Source of the DNA: Tenggerimyces flavus
GTDB taxonomy: Bacteria > Actinomycetota > Actinomycetes > Propionibacteriales > Actinopolymorphaceae
Direction: 5' to 3'
Length of the DNA stretch: 64,000 bases
Assembly (NCBI RefSeq): GCF_016907715.1
Contig: NZ_JAFBCM010000001.1
Coordinates: forward strand, 5,952,001 to 6,016,000
Position 1 is the stretch's first letter. Every line of letters begins with the position of its first letter. Positions 1 to 8,965 of the stretch are shown in pieces. Made by a program: the position numbers and the translations under genes. The notes under the pieces are model-generated. The model made no database searches, was not told where the DNA came from, and saw nothing but the letters and a program-made list of their open reading frames with translations.

Positions 1-1112
1 GGCGAAGGCGACGAGGTCGGTGTCGGCGATGCCGTCGGCTTGGGCGTGCTCGAAGTCGTAGGCCTCGGCTTCGGCGTCGATGGCGTCGGCGAAGGCTCCG
101 GGGAGCTCGGTATCAGCGTCGGAGCCGGATCGGGAGACGGTTCCGTCGGCGGCGGCTTGGGCTTCGGCGTCGTGGACGGCTCGGGGTCCGGCGCCGGGTC
201 GCTGGGATCCGGATCCGGCGGCTCGGGCGTCGGGTCGGGCGACGCGAGCCACGGTCCGGGCGCGGGGCCGGAGCCGTCGATCGGCCGAGCCCCGCCCGAC
301 GTGTAGCCGTCGATCCAGCCGAGCACCCGACGGACGTAGGAGTTGGAGTGGTTGTAGCTGTAGATCGCCGCGATCAGATCCGAGCGCAGGCCGAGCGTCC
401 GGCTGCCGTTGCACAGGTACTTGGCTGTCGCCACCGACGCGTCGAACACGTTGTGCGGGTTGGACAGGCCGTCCGCGTTCCCATCGGAGGCGTAGATCTG
501 CCAGGAGCTCGGAATGAACTGCATCGGCCCGACCGCGCGGTCCCAGCTGCTGTTGCCGTCCAGCGCGCCGTTGTCGGTGTCGGAGATCGCCGCCCAGCGG
601 GAGCCGTTCAGCACGGGTCCGAGGATGCGCTGTGAGGTGTCGCCGTTCGACGCGACCGCGCCCCACGCGTGGTTCGACTCGACCTTGCCGATCCCGGCGA
701 TCATCTGCCAGGTGATCTGGCAGGTCGGGTCGGCGAGCGCGAGGTTGCTGGCGGCGTTCTGGTACGCGGTGAGCACGATGCCCGGAATGCCGAGGCTCGC
801 GCTGCCAGCCGTGGTCCCGCCGCCGGGGATCGGCGTGGACATCGGGTACAGCGGGTTGATGTCCGGCGTCGAGTACGGGCGATCGGGCGATCGGGGATAC
901 CCGGCGGGCGGTGCGTCGGGCCCGGGGAGCCCGTTCGACCCCGTGCCGCGGTCGCCGTTGTCGGCAGGGCCGGTCGGGCGCGAGTCGTCCTGCGCCACGA
1001 TGTTCCGGATCTCGCTCGACGTGGGAAGGGTCGGTGGTGCCGAGGGAGTCAAGGACGCGGCCGTTGTCGCTATCGCGACAAGCCCGACGTTGACAGCACT
1101 CGGACGCCCCAT
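1..1112 (-). CDS. Secreted lytic transglycosylase with Pro/Ser/Thr-rich tail (3' end outside window)
   Basis: I read this directly on the minus strand; it runs off the left edge, so the C-terminus is missing. ATG is at 1112, with a GGGGAGG ribosome site about 10 bases upstream. A hydrophobic N-terminus (about residues 8-22) looks like a signal segment. Residues 105-270 resemble the actinobacterial SLT/MltB-like murein transglycosylase fold: IGKVESNH contains the likely catalytic Glu145, and QFIPSSWQIYASDGNADG, DASVATAKYLCNG and IYSYNHSNSYV are conserved family blocks. After about residue 295 the chain becomes a Pro/Glu/Thr/Ser-rich linker that may span the wall or precede a lost binding domain. 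It would cleave peptidoglycan outside the membrane. The family call is firm; the tail's role is inference. Confidence 0.88.
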   Translation of the reverse strand, partial: MGRPSAVNVGLVAIATTAASLTPSAPPTLPTSSEIRNIVAQDDSRPTGPADNGDRGTGSNGLPGPDAPPAGYPRSPDRPYSTPDINPLYPMSTPIPGGGTTAGSASLGIPGIVLTAYQNAASNLALADPTCQITWQMIAGIGKVESNHAWGAVASNGDTSQRILGPVLNGSRWAAISDTDNGALDGNSSWDRAVGPMQFIPSSWQIYASDGNADGLSNPHNVFDASVATAKYLCNGSRTLGLRSDLIAAIYSYNHSNSYVRRVLGWIDGYTSGGARPIDGSGPAPGPWLASPDPTPEPPDPDPSDPAPDPEPSTTPKPKPPPTEPSPDPAPTLIPSSPEPSPTPSTPKPRPTTSSTPKPTASPTPTSSPS

Positions 1113-1300
1113 CACCTACGCACCTCCCCGCGGACCACGATGGCACGAACGGCGTGTTTAGGGGACCCCGATGGCAAGGATGGGACGCGAATCCTGCCCG
1201 AACGGGCGGTAACACCTCGGTGGTTCCCGAGGCGTCCCGGACCATCCCAGGATCTGGAGAACGGTCCCGCTATGCGGTCCGTACCTGGCAGGATCGAGTC

Positions 1301-1834
1301 GTGCCACAAGCTGACGCCGTGCGAGTGATTCTGTCCTCCACGCCCGATCTGCAGCAGGAACGCTCCGAGCTGACCAAGCTCGTGCTGCCCGAGGTGCGCC
1401 AGCTCGCCGAGAAGCGCGGCCTCGCGTGGATCGACGACGCGGCCGTCGACGAGGGTGCGCAGACCGTTCTGCTCGGCCTGCTCGGCCAGCGGTACGGCTG
1501 GGCCATCGGCGAACGCGAGCTCGTGCACGACGCCGCACTCGGTCAGGCTGACGGGCGCGCGTACTTCTACCTGCGCGACATGGCCTGGGTCGACTCGCTG
1601 CCGTTGTCGCAGCGGATCGGGTACGTCGAGACGCCGACCCCGGAGGAGAACGCGCTGCTCGGCCAGGTCGCCGCCGGCATGGTCGCCGCCGGCAGGCGAG
1701 GCCAGCTCGACGAGCTCAAGACGCGCGTACGAGCCTCCGGCCACCCGGTCCGCGACTTCACCGACGCGGCCTCGCTGACCGCGCTCGTCCGCGCGGACCT
1801 GCTCGCCCTCGTCGAGGAGCTCGCCGACAGTTAG
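1301..1834 (+). CDS. Stand-alone DUF4062-domain protein
   Basis: 177 aa from GTG 1301; the frame is open further upstream, but similarity begins at VRVILSSTPDLQQERSEL. The pattern (SSTxD..QxER, then LLGQRYGW, then YFYLRDMAWVD, then the RASGHPVRDF block) matches DUF4062, the N-terminal module of nephrocystin-3-like and many STAND NTPase proteins. The usual VDxRWG segment is degenerate (residues about 43-52) and there is no downstream NACHT/NB-ARC or TPR region, so only the first module is present. In the family this module is associated with signalling or conflict NTPases, and its own activity is poorly defined. It is transcribed divergently from the lytic transglycosylase. Function unknown. 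Confidence 0.7.
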   Translation: MPQADAVRVILSSTPDLQQERSELTKLVLPEVRQLAEKRGLAWIDDAAVDEGAQTVLLGLLGQRYGWAIGERELVHDAALGQADGRAYFYLRDMAWVDSLPLSQRIGYVETPTPEENALLGQVAAGMVAAGRRGQLDELKTRVRASGHPVRDFTDAASLTALVRADLLALVEELADS

Positions 1835-1845
1835 CCGGCTCAGGA

Positions 1846-1890
1846 GGTCCTAGGACCATCGGACGAGTCCATCCCGACGTCGGTCCGATG
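1846..1890. promoter_or_regulatory. Palindromes upstream of the MFS exporter
   Basis: A perfect 12-bp palindrome, GGTCCTAGGACC (1846-1857), is followed by an 8-bp inverted repeat, CATCGGAC (1857-1864) and GTCCGATG (1883-1890). They lie 55-100 bases before the MFS start, where an operator or the DUF4062 gene's terminator could sit. No regulator gene is adjacent, so the cognate protein is unknown. Confidence 0.35.
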
Positions 1891-1944
1891 TGCGTGGTCG
1901 GCGTGCACCGATAGCGTCACAGGCATGCTTCAGAAGGGGTGGTC

Positions 1945-3330
1945 ATGACGGTGTCGGTGGACAGTCCGGCGGAGGGCACGCCCGTTGCGACGGACGACCG
2001 GATCTTCGGCCCGAAGTTCCGGAGCCTGACGTTCGGGATCGTCGCGTTGGTCCTGCTCGTCGCGTTCGAGGCGATGGCCGTGACGACCGCGATGCCGGTG
2101 GCGGTGCGCGAGCTCGACGGCCTGTCCCTCTACGCCTGGGGTTTCTCCGGCTTCATGGTCGCGAGCCTGTTCGCGACCGTTGTCGCGGGCGGGATCGCGG
2201 ACCGTCGGGGGCCGGTGGCGCCGTTCCTCGGCGGTGTCACGTTGTTCACCGGTGGCCTGATCCTCGCCGGCCTGGCGCCGACGATGCTGCTGTTCCTCCT
2301 CGGCCGCGCCGTGCAGGGTCTCGGCGGCGGCGCGGTGGTCGTCGCGCTGTTCGTGATCGTCGGCCGCGCCTACCCCGCTCACGTGCGGCCGCGGGTGTTC
2401 GCGGTGATCTCGAGTGCCTGGGTGCTGCCGTCCATCGTCGGACCGCTCGTCGCCGGAACGGTGTCGGAGCACGCGAGCTGGCGGTGGGTCTTCCTCGGCC
2501 TGGTGCCGCTCGTGCTCGGCCCGTTGCTGGTGATGCTGCCGCGGCTGCGGCACCTGCCGAACGTCGAGCCGTCCACGCCGCAGCGAGGGCGCAACTGGCT
2601 CGCGCTGGCCGCCGCGGTCGGGATCGGCCTGCTGCAGTGGGCCGGCCAGGAGCTTCAGTGGTTCAGCCTGCTCGCGGTGGCGGTCGGCCTGGCCGCGCTG
2701 ATCGTGAGCCTGCCGAAGCTGCTGCCGCCCGGCACGTTGCGCTTCCGGCGCGGGCTGCCGACGGTGGTCGCGATGCGCGGGCTGCTGGCTGGCGGGTTCT
2801 TCGGCTCGCAGGCGTTCGTCCCGTTGATGCTGATCGAGCACCGCGGGCTGTCGACGACGGTGGCCGGGCTCACGCTGACAGTCGGCGCGCTCGGTTGGTC
2901 GTCCGGCTCGTTCTGGCAGGGTCGGCCGTCGCTGCGCACGCCGCGCCACCAGCTCGTCCGGTTCGGCGCGCTGTTCGTGGCGTCGGGTACGGCGGTCGTG
3001 GCGCTGGCCGTGTTCACGACCGTTCCGGTGTGGCTCGCCGCGGTCGGCTGCGCGATCGCCGGGCTCGGCATGGGCCTGTCGCTCGCGAGCCTGTCGGTGC
3101 TGCTGCTGGACATCTCCCCCGTCGAGCAGCAGGGCGTCAACACGGCGGCCGCGCAGATGTCGGACTCGCTCGGCAACGTGATCTTCATCGGTCTCGGCGG
3201 CGTGCTGTTCGCGTTCCTGCACGAACGAGTCGACGCGGTGGCGACGTTCCTGCCGATCTTCGTGGTGATGATCCTGGTCGGCCTCGGCGCCCTCGCTGCC
3301 TCGACGCGGGTCCGTACCGACAGGAGCTAG
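1945..3330 (+). CDS. MFS transporter (probable drug/metabolite exporter)
   Basis: 461 aa from ATG 1945, preceded by a GAAGGGG ribosome site; a GTG six bases earlier is the alternative. The protein has a short hydrophilic N-terminus followed by about 12-14 hydrophobic segments. GGIADRRGP is the MFS motif A loop after TM2, and the AWVLPSIVGPLVAG stretch fits antiporter motif C, which points to proton-driven export (DHA family) rather than uptake. The substrate is unknown. The gene ends tail-to-tail with the universal stress protein gene, overlapping by 4 bases. Palindromes upstream suggest control by a repressor encoded elsewhere. Confidence 0.88.
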   Translation: MTVSVDSPAEGTPVATDDRIFGPKFRSLTFGIVALVLLVAFEAMAVTTAMPVAVRELDGLSLYAWGFSGFMVASLFATVVAGGIADRRGPVAPFLGGVTLFTGGLILAGLAPTMLLFLLGRAVQGLGGGAVVVALFVIVGRAYPAHVRPRVFAVISSAWVLPSIVGPLVAGTVSEHASWRWVFLGLVPLVLGPLLVMLPRLRHLPNVEPSTPQRGRNWLALAAAVGIGLLQWAGQELQWFSLLAVAVGLAALIVSLPKLLPPGTLRFRRGLPTVVAMRGLLAGGFFGSQAFVPLMLIEHRGLSTTVAGLTLTVGALGWSSGSFWQGRPSLRTPRHQLVRFGALFVASGTAVVALAVFTTVPVWLAAVGCAIAGLGMGLSLASLSVLLLDISPVEQQGVNTAAAQMSDSLGNVIFIGLGGVLFAFLHERVDAVATFLPIFVVMILVGLGALAASTRVRTDRS

Positions 3331-3719
3331 TCAGCCTTCACGGCGAGCACCGGGCAGCTGGCGTCCAGCAGGACGCGCTGCGCGGTGCTCCCCATGATCA
3401 GCTTCCCCACCGGCGAGCGCTTGCGCAGGCCGATGACGATCAGCTCGGCATCGACCTCGGCGGCGATCTCGACCAGTTCCTCCGAGGCCAGCAGCCCGCG
3501 CATCGGCTGCCGGACCTCGTGCGCGACACCGGACTCGCGGAGCACGTCGCGGACGAGCGCCAGCTCCTCGCCCTGCGCGAACCGTTCGTCCACCAAGGCG
3601 TCGCCGCGCGAGGAGTTCACCACGACGACAGGGCCGCCGCGCAGCTTCGCCTCCTCCAGGCCTCGCGCGAGCGCGGCTTGGCCCTCCGGCGACGGCACGT
3701 ACCCGATGACGATCGTCAT
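3327..3719 (-). CDS. Universal stress protein (UspA family), last gene of the tct operon
   Basis: 130 aa, a single Usp domain. The nucleotide-binding signature is near the C-terminus: [16 protein letters not shown] followed by CPVLAV, which corresponds to the G-2x-G-9x-G-S/T loop of ATP-binding UspA proteins. Its ATG overlaps the stop of tctA in an ATGA tetramer, so it is translationally coupled to the transporter. In TRAP systems a UspA-like protein (TeaD) encoded beside the transporter tunes uptake. A similar role here is inference from gene order only. Confidence 0.88.
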   Translation of the reverse strand: MTIVIGYVPSPEGQAALARGLEEAKLRGGPVVVVNSSRGDALVDERFAQGEELALVRDVLRESGVAHEVRQPMRGLLASEELVEIAAEVDAELIVIGLRKRSPVGKLIMGSTAQRVLLDASCPVLAVKAD

Positions 3720-5224
3720 GACTCACCCTCCGAAATCCCCGCGGTACGGCGGCGTCGATGGAGCCGCAGCAACGGCGGCACCGCGACCGCGAGGAGCGCC
3801 AGCACCAGCGCGATCTTGCTGAACGCCGACGCGAACAGTACCCCGACGTTCCCCTCGCCGATCGCGAGCGCCCGGCGCAGGTTGGTCTCGGCGACCGGGC
3901 CGAGGATCAGCCCGACGACCGCGGGCGCGACCGGCCAGCCGTACCGCCGCATCGCGAACCCCAGCAGGCCGAACGCCAACAACAGCAGCAGATCGAACGG
4001 GTCCGCGTTCACCGCGTACGAGCCCAGCGAGGCGAACATCAGGATGCCCGCATAGAGATACGGACGCGGGATCCGCAGCAGCTTCACCCAGATCTTCACC
4101 AGCGGCAGGTTGAGCACGAGAAGCATCAGGTTGCCGATCAGCAGCGACGCGATCAACGTCCACACCAGTGACGACTCGGTCGTGAGCAGCAGCGGACCGG
4201 GCTGGATCCCGTAGCTCTGGAACGCGGCCAGCAGGATCGCGGCGGTCGCCGACGTCGGCAGCCCGAGCGTCAGCAGCGGAACGAGAACGCCCGCCGCGGC
4301 CGCGTTGTTCGCCGCCTCCGGGCCCGCCACGCCCTCGATCGCGCCCTTCCCGAACTCGCCGCGCTTGGACAGCCGCCGTTCCAACGCGTACGACAGGAAC
4401 GTCGGCAGCTCCGCACCGCCGGCGGGCAGTGTTCCCATCGGGAACCCGATCGCGGTGCCACGCAACCACGGGAAGACCGAGCGGCGGAAGTCCGAACGGG
4501 AGAACCAGGTGCCGCCGATCTGCATCACCTGCACCGGCCCGTGCCGCAGCCGCGATCCGACGTACAAAGCCTCGCCGACGGCGAACAACGCGACGGCAAC
4601 GACCACCACGTCGATGCCGTCGGACAGCTGGCCGATGTTGAACGTGTACCGCTGCTGCCCGGTCAGCACGTCCGTTCCCACCAGGCCCAGGAACAACCCG
4701 AGCCCGAGCGTCAACAGCCCTCGCAACGGAGACGGGCCGAGCAAGGTCGACACGGTGCAGAACGCCAACACAGCAAGGGCGAAGTAGTCCGCTGGCCCGA
4801 GCGAGACCGCCCAGTCCACGACCGGCGGCGCGACCAGCGCGAGCAGGAACGTCGCGATCGTGCCCGCGACGAACGAGCCGAGCGCGGCGGTCGCCAGCGC
4901 CGCGGCGCCACGGCCCGCCTTCGCCATCCGGTTGCCCTCGAGCGCGGTGATGATCGACGCGGACTCGCCGGGAGTGTTGAGCAGGATCGAGGTCGTCGAG
5001 CCGCCGTACATGCCGCCGTAGTAGATGCCGGCGAACATGATGAACGCCGACGTCGGCTCCAGGCTGAACGTGATCGGCAGCAACAGCGCGACGGTCATCG
5101 CCGGCCCGATGCCGGGCAGCACGCCGATCGCCGTACCCAGCAGCACGCCGAGGAACGCGAACGCGAGGTTGACGGGCGTCGCCGCCGCGGCGAGGCCGTT
5201 GAGGAGTTCGGTGAGGCTAGACAC
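3716..5224 (-). CDS. tctA: Tripartite tricarboxylate transporter large permease TctA
   Basis: 502 aa from GTG 5224, which lies within the last codons of tctB (8-base overlap). The family's opening block is present: [17 protein letters not shown], then [20 protein letters not shown] with a conserved TPGE segment. About 11-12 membrane segments follow, with the second repeat visible as [21 protein letters not shown]. TctA forms the secondary-transport channel that works with the periplasmic-type binding protein TctC for tri- or dicarboxylates. The substrate cannot be read from sequence. It forms an operon with tctC and tctB upstream and usp downstream. Confidence 0.93.
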   Translation of the reverse strand: MSSLTELLNGLAAAATPVNLAFAFLGVLLGTAIGVLPGIGPAMTVALLLPITFSLEPTSAFIMFAGIYYGGMYGGSTTSILLNTPGESASIITALEGNRMAKAGRGAAALATAALGSFVAGTIATFLLALVAPPVVDWAVSLGPADYFALAVLAFCTVSTLLGPSPLRGLLTLGLGLFLGLVGTDVLTGQQRYTFNIGQLSDGIDVVVVAVALFAVGEALYVGSRLRHGPVQVMQIGGTWFSRSDFRRSVFPWLRGTAIGFPMGTLPAGGAELPTFLSYALERRLSKRGEFGKGAIEGVAGPEAANNAAAAGVLVPLLTLGLPTSATAAILLAAFQSYGIQPGPLLLTTESSLVWTLIASLLIGNLMLLVLNLPLVKIWVKLLRIPRPYLYAGILMFASLGSYAVNADPFDLLLLLAFGLLGFAMRRYGWPVAPAVVGLILGPVAETNLRRALAIGEGNVGVLFASAFSKIALVLALLAVAVPPLLRLHRRRRTAGISEGES

Positions 5225-5741
5225 GGGCGACCAGCTCCAACAGCACCCCGCCGGGCAGCGCCACGCCGAGCGCCTTGACGAACACCAGCCACACCGCGAC
5301 CGACACGATGCCACCAGCGAGAGCCGGACGGATCCAGCCCGGCGCGCCGAGCGCCTTCGCGACCACCAGGAACATCGCGGTCACCGCGAGCGGCCAGCCC
5401 ACGACGTTGATCAGCAACGCGTGCGCGGCGAACGCGACCGCGATGACGGCGACCGGCCGCCAGTCCGTCCGCGCGTTCGGGTCGACGTCCTCGCTCTCGT
5501 CCATCGGTGCCCGGTCACCGCGCGCGATCGCGATCAACAGCAGCACCGTGACGAGGAGCAGGAGAACGCCCAGGACGTAAGGGAAGAACCGCGGCCCGAT
5601 CGTGTTCGTCGTCCCTGGCACCGTGATCTGGGTGGCGCCGACGAGAACGACGATGCCCAGCACTCCGACCAGCGCGACCGCGACGAACTCTCCCCACGAT
5701 CGGCGGGCGGGCTCCTCCGGCGTGGACTCCGACGCGGTCAT
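5217..5741 (-). CDS. tctB: Tripartite tricarboxylate transporter small subunit TctB
   Basis: 174 aa from ATG 5739-5741, overlapping the stop of tctC by 4 bases (ATGA). Four hydrophobic segments are visible: residues about 18-35, 55-75, 105-135 and 145-165. A conserved [10 protein letters not shown] stretch follows TM1, as in TctB/DUF1468 proteins. It is the small membrane subunit that accompanies TctA; its mechanistic role in the family is not well defined. Confidence 0.88.
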   Translation of the reverse strand: MTASESTPEEPARRSWGEFVAVALVGVLGIVVLVGATQITVPGTTNTIGPRFFPYVLGVLLLLVTVLLLIAIARGDRAPMDESEDVDPNARTDWRPVAVIAVAFAAHALLINVVGWPLAVTAMFLVVAKALGAPGWIRPALAGGIVSVAVWLVFVKALGVALPGGVLLELVARV

Positions 5742-6733
5742 GTGACGAGTCCGATCTCCCGCAGGACCTTGTTCACCCGTTGCTCCTCGCTCTTGACGAA
5801 CGCACCGAACTCGTCGCCGATCAGGAACTCGTCCTCCCAGCCCTGGTTCGCCAACGCCTCCTTCCACTGCTCACTGTCGTACACGCGCTTCACCACGTCG
5901 GTCAGGTCCGCCCGTGCCTGCGCGGACATCCCCGGACGCGCCATCACGCCGCGCCAGTTGCTGAGCTCGACGTCGACGCCCTGCTCGGTGAGCGTCTTGG
6001 CGTCGGGGAGCTGGCCGGAACGTTCGGCACCGCTCACCGCGAGCGCGCGAAGGTCGCCGGACTTGACCTGCTCGGCGTACTCCCCCACCCCGGAGATGCC
6101 CGCCGCGACCTTGCCACCGAGCAGCGCGCCGAGGGACTCGCCGCCGCCGGAGTACGGGATGTAGTTGACCTGCTTGGGATCGATGCCCGTGGCCTGCGCC
6201 ATCAGGCCGGCGAGGATCTGGTCGGCACCGCCAGCCGAGCCGCCCGCGATCGGGACACCGCGCGGATTCGCCTTCCAGGCCGCGAGGAAGTCGTCGAGCG
6301 TCTGGAACCTCGACTTCGCCGGCACCACGATGATCTCGGACTCGCCGGTCAGCCTCGCGATAGGTGTCACGTCATCCAGACGCGTCGTGGACTTGTTCGT
6401 CTCGATCGCGCCGACCATCACCAGGCCCATGGTCATCAGCAGGGCGTCGTCGGACTCGCGGGCGAGCTGGCTGAGGCCGATCGTGCCGCCGGCGCCCTCG
6501 ACGTTGAAGACTTGAACGTTGCGCGCGATGCCGCCGCGCTGCAGCGTACGTTGCAGGACGCGGCTCGTGGTGTCCCAGCCGCCACCCGGGCTCGCCGGGG
6601 CCATGATGCGGATCCGACTCAGATCGCCCTGCCCGGTGACGGTTCCGGCGCAGCCGGAGAGCAGAAGCGCGCAAGCGAGGATCACGCCAAGGAGGTGGTT
6701 GCGGCGTGTCATGCCTCGTGAGCGTATTGACAT
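5738..6733 (-). CDS. tctC: Tripartite tricarboxylate transporter substrate-binding lipoprotein TctC
   Basis: 331 aa. The N-terminus MTRRNHLLGVILACALLLSGC is a lipoprotein signal with an LSGC lipobox, so the mature protein is lipid-anchored outside the membrane. Family landmarks follow: IMAPASPGGGWDTTSR, EGAGGTIGLSQLA and AGGSAGGADQILAG, which line the carboxylate-binding cleft of Bug/TctC proteins. The start is uncertain: ATG 6733 or the second Met at 6712, which gives a more normal signal peptide; neither has an ideal ribosome site. It heads the tctCBA-usp operon and is divergent from the secreted protein at 6833. Confidence 0.92.
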   Translation of the reverse strand: MSIRSRGMTRRNHLLGVILACALLLSGCAGTVTGQGDLSRIRIMAPASPGGGWDTTSRVLQRTLQRGGIARNVQVFNVEGAGGTIGLSQLARESDDALLMTMGLVMVGAIETNKSTTRLDDVTPIARLTGESEIIVVPAKSRFQTLDDFLAAWKANPRGVPIAGGSAGGADQILAGLMAQATGIDPKQVNYIPYSGGGESLGALLGGKVAAGISGVGEYAEQVKSGDLRALAVSGAERSGQLPDAKTLTEQGVDVELSNWRGVMARPGMSAQARADLTDVVKRVYDSEQWKEALANQGWEDEFLIGDEFGAFVKSEEQRVNKVLREIGLVT

Positions 6734-6832
6734 GACCCCCGAGGAGCCAGCATTTGGCGCTGTCGTTTGTTCGCCGTCCGTTGCCGGGCTTGTTCCTTGA
6801 CCGGTCGGACCAGCTCCCGGAGGGTGAGATCC

Positions 6833-8230
6833 ATGGCCATCAAGCGATTTCTCGCAGTCTTCGTCGCGCTCGTCCTCGCGGTCGTCGCCCTCAGCTCGAC
6901 GGCGAACGCCTCATCCCATCGGCACGATCTGGTCGTGCAACGGCACAAGGCGGTGACGGTGCCGGTGGTCGTCTGGCGCACCGGTGAGGCAGTGTTGGAC
7001 CTGACCGCCGCTGCTCCCGGTACGGATTGGGCGGTCGAGGGCAGCGAATCGGCGGTGCTGTCGGTGTCGGTCGACGGTACGTACGCGACCGACGTGGTCG
7101 TCACCGGATCCGCGCCGCTCGCCCAGCAGTTCGTGCTCGGGCGGCTGTCCAAGGGCGTGCACTGGGTGAAGCTGCGGTTCGCGACGGACCGGTCGGCGAA
7201 GTCGTCGAAGAAGGTCGTCGTCTCCAGGGCGAAGGTGACGACGTACTCGGCGCACGACCCGGAGTACCAGGTGCTCGCATACGCGCCGATCGTCTACGGG
7301 CGCACGATGGCCTCACTGGGCAGCCCGTTCCAGAACGCCACGACGGACACGCCGCTGCTCGCCTGGCATGAGCGCCGCGCGGCGACCACGCCGGGGCACA
7401 CGATCCTCGAGTACTCGGTGATCTGGAGCAACGAGGACGGCGGAACGAACACGCCTGCCCTGATGGCGCGCTGGGGTCGGACGACCGACATCGAGTGGAT
7501 CTACCGGGTCGAGCTGGACGCGCGGGGCAAGCGCGTCCAGGGCAGCGACGTCTACCAGGCCGCGAACCACGCGACGCTGCAGTTCGCCGGCGCGTACCAG
7601 GGTGACCACGCGAAGCTCGAGACCTGCACCGAGAACAACAACATGTGCGACCAGCTGACCGGGTCGATGCGGTTCTTCCTTTCTCCGTTGCGTACTCGGC
7701 CGGTCGAGGCGGCGCGCGAGGTCGTCATGGACGCGAACCCGTGGTCGTACCTCGTGATGGCCAAGGAGATGCTCCGCGAGGGCAAGATCGAGGCGCCGTC
7801 TCCGGCCGCGCCGGCGACGCCCGAGGTCAGCGACCAGCGGAACTACCTGTTCGCGATCGTGAAGAAGACGACCGAGGGTGCGAACACCGGGTCGTCCTGG
7901 GTGGGCGCCGCGCTGACGGTGAAGCTGCGAACGGGTGAGACGGTGTACGTGTCGAACCACGTCGACCCGACCTGGTCGATCCAGCGCAACGACCCGGCCG
8001 CGACGACGGTCGAGCTCCCCGCGGGCACGACGCAGGCGGACGTCGCGTCGATCGGCGTCCGACGCGTGGTGGTCGGCACCGACAGCGGCGCCTCGGTGAA
8101 CGTGACCCGCCTCGACCGCGGCTTCTTCCTCGGCGCGGACTACCTGCCGCAGCAGTCGTTCCTGACCTGGACCGGCTCGGTGACCGTGACCGCCGCCCAG
8201 CCCGAGGCCGTGCTGTGGACGGCCCCCTAG
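6833..8230 (+). CDS. Secreted protein of unknown function
   Basis: 465 aa from ATG 6833, with a GGAGGGTGAG ribosome site. MAIKRFLAVFVALVLAVVAL then an NASS region is a clear Sec signal peptide. The mature chain is soluble and mostly beta-type, with a conserved-looking CTENNNMC pair of cysteines near residue 270 that could form a disulfide. The C-terminal third (after an Ala/Pro linker at about residue 320) looks like a separate beta domain. I recognise no catalytic motif. The stop lies 10 bases before fluC1, so read-through into the fluoride channel genes is possible, but a functional link is not evident. Confidence 0.7.
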   Translation: MAIKRFLAVFVALVLAVVALSSTANASSHRHDLVVQRHKAVTVPVVVWRTGEAVLDLTAAAPGTDWAVEGSESAVLSVSVDGTYATDVVVTGSAPLAQQFVLGRLSKGVHWVKLRFATDRSAKSSKKVVVSRAKVTTYSAHDPEYQVLAYAPIVYGRTMASLGSPFQNATTDTPLLAWHERRAATTPGHTILEYSVIWSNEDGGTNTPALMARWGRTTDIEWIYRVELDARGKRVQGSDVYQAANHATLQFAGAYQGDHAKLETCTENNNMCDQLTGSMRFFLSPLRTRPVEAAREVVMDANPWSYLVMAKEMLREGKIEAPSPAAPATPEVSDQRNYLFAIVKKTTEGANTGSSWVGAALTVKLRTGETVYVSNHVDPTWSIQRNDPAATTVELPAGTTQADVASIGVRRVVVGTDSGASVNVTRLDRGFFLGADYLPQQSFLTWTGSVTVTAAQPEAVLWTAP

Positions 8231-8240
8231 TCTTCCTCAG

Positions 8241-8618
8241 GTGAGACCGGTCGGCACCACCGTCGCGATCGCGATCGGTGGTGCCGTCGGGGCGCTCGCT
8301 CGGTACGGGGTCGCGGTGGCGATTCCGCATGCGGACGGGACGTTTCCGGTGGCGACGTTCGTCACGAACGTGGTCGGCTGCCTGTTGATCGGTGTGCTGA
8401 TGGCCGTCGTCGAACGTGGCCGCGCTCCGGACTGGGCGCGACCGGCGCTGGGCGTCGGCGTCCTCGGCGGGTTCACGACGTTCTCCGCGTACGCGCTGGA
8501 GCTCACCGGCCTGCTGGACCGGCCCGTGGTCGCGCTGGCCTACCTGTTCGGCACGCTGGTCGCCGCGCTCGCCGCGACCTGGGTCGGACTGGCCGGCGCG
8601 CGGAGGCTGCTGAAGTGA
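8241..8618 (+). CDS. crcB: Fluoride channel subunit FluC/CrcB (first of a pair)
   Basis: 125 aa from GTG 8241. Four short membrane segments and the Fluc signatures are present: GGAVGALARY, the conserved TFVTNVVGCLLIG stretch with the pore Asn, and GGFTTFSAYALE with the phenylalanine box. FluC is an antiparallel dimer that exports fluoride passively. In many Gram-positive bacteria two non-identical subunits are encoded side by side and form a heterodimer. The stop overlaps the start of the second subunit by 4 bases (GTGA). I found no fluoride riboswitch in the 10-base leader. Confidence 0.93.
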   Translation: MRPVGTTVAIAIGGAVGALARYGVAVAIPHADGTFPVATFVTNVVGCLLIGVLMAVVERGRAPDWARPALGVGVLGGFTTFSAYALELTGLLDRPVVALAYLFGTLVAALAATWVGLAGARRLLK

Positions 8619-8965
8619 TCACGATCCTGCTGGTCGCGGTCGGCGGCGCCGTTGGCGCGCCGCTGCGCTACCACCTCGACCAGGTAGTTGGCCGCCGCAC
8701 GTTCCCGCGCGGAACGCTGCTGGTCAACGTGGTCGGCTGCTTCCTGCTCGGGTTCCTCGTCCAGACGACGAGCGGCCCAGCACTGGCGCTGCTCGGGACC
8801 GGGTTCTGCGGCGCGCTGACGACGTACTCCACGTTCGGGTACGAGACCGTGCGGCTGCTCGAGGAGCGCAGGTACGGGCACGCCGCCGCGAACGTGGCGG
8901 TGAGCGTGGTCCTTGGGTTCGCCGCGGCGCTGCTAGGCCTCGGCGCCGGGCGGATGCTCGGGTGA
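8615..8965 (+). CDS. crcB: Fluoride channel subunit FluC/CrcB (second of a pair)
   Basis: 116 aa from GTG 8615. It has the same architecture as its upstream partner: GGAVGAPLRY, TLLVNVVGCFLLG with the pore Asn, and GALTTYSTFGYET in place of the usual TTFSTF box. The partner's differing residues fit a heterodimer. Its 3' end overlaps the Cys/His-rich gene on the other strand by 33 bases. Confidence 0.93.
   Translation: MITILLVAVGGAVGAPLRYHLDQVVGRRTFPRGTLLVNVVGCFLLGFLVQTTSGPALALLGTGFCGALTTYSTFGYETVRLLEERRYGHAAANVAVSVVLGFAAALLGLGAGRMLG

Noticed and set aside
1890-4055. A long open frame on the plus strand (over 700 codons)
   Set aside because: Its translation is Arg/Ala/Pro-rich shadow sequence over the MFS, Usp and TctA genes, which have clear family motifs in other frames.
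8231-8240. Fluoride riboswitch before fluC1
   Set aside because: Only 10 bases lie between the preceding stop and the start; no room for the crcB motif.
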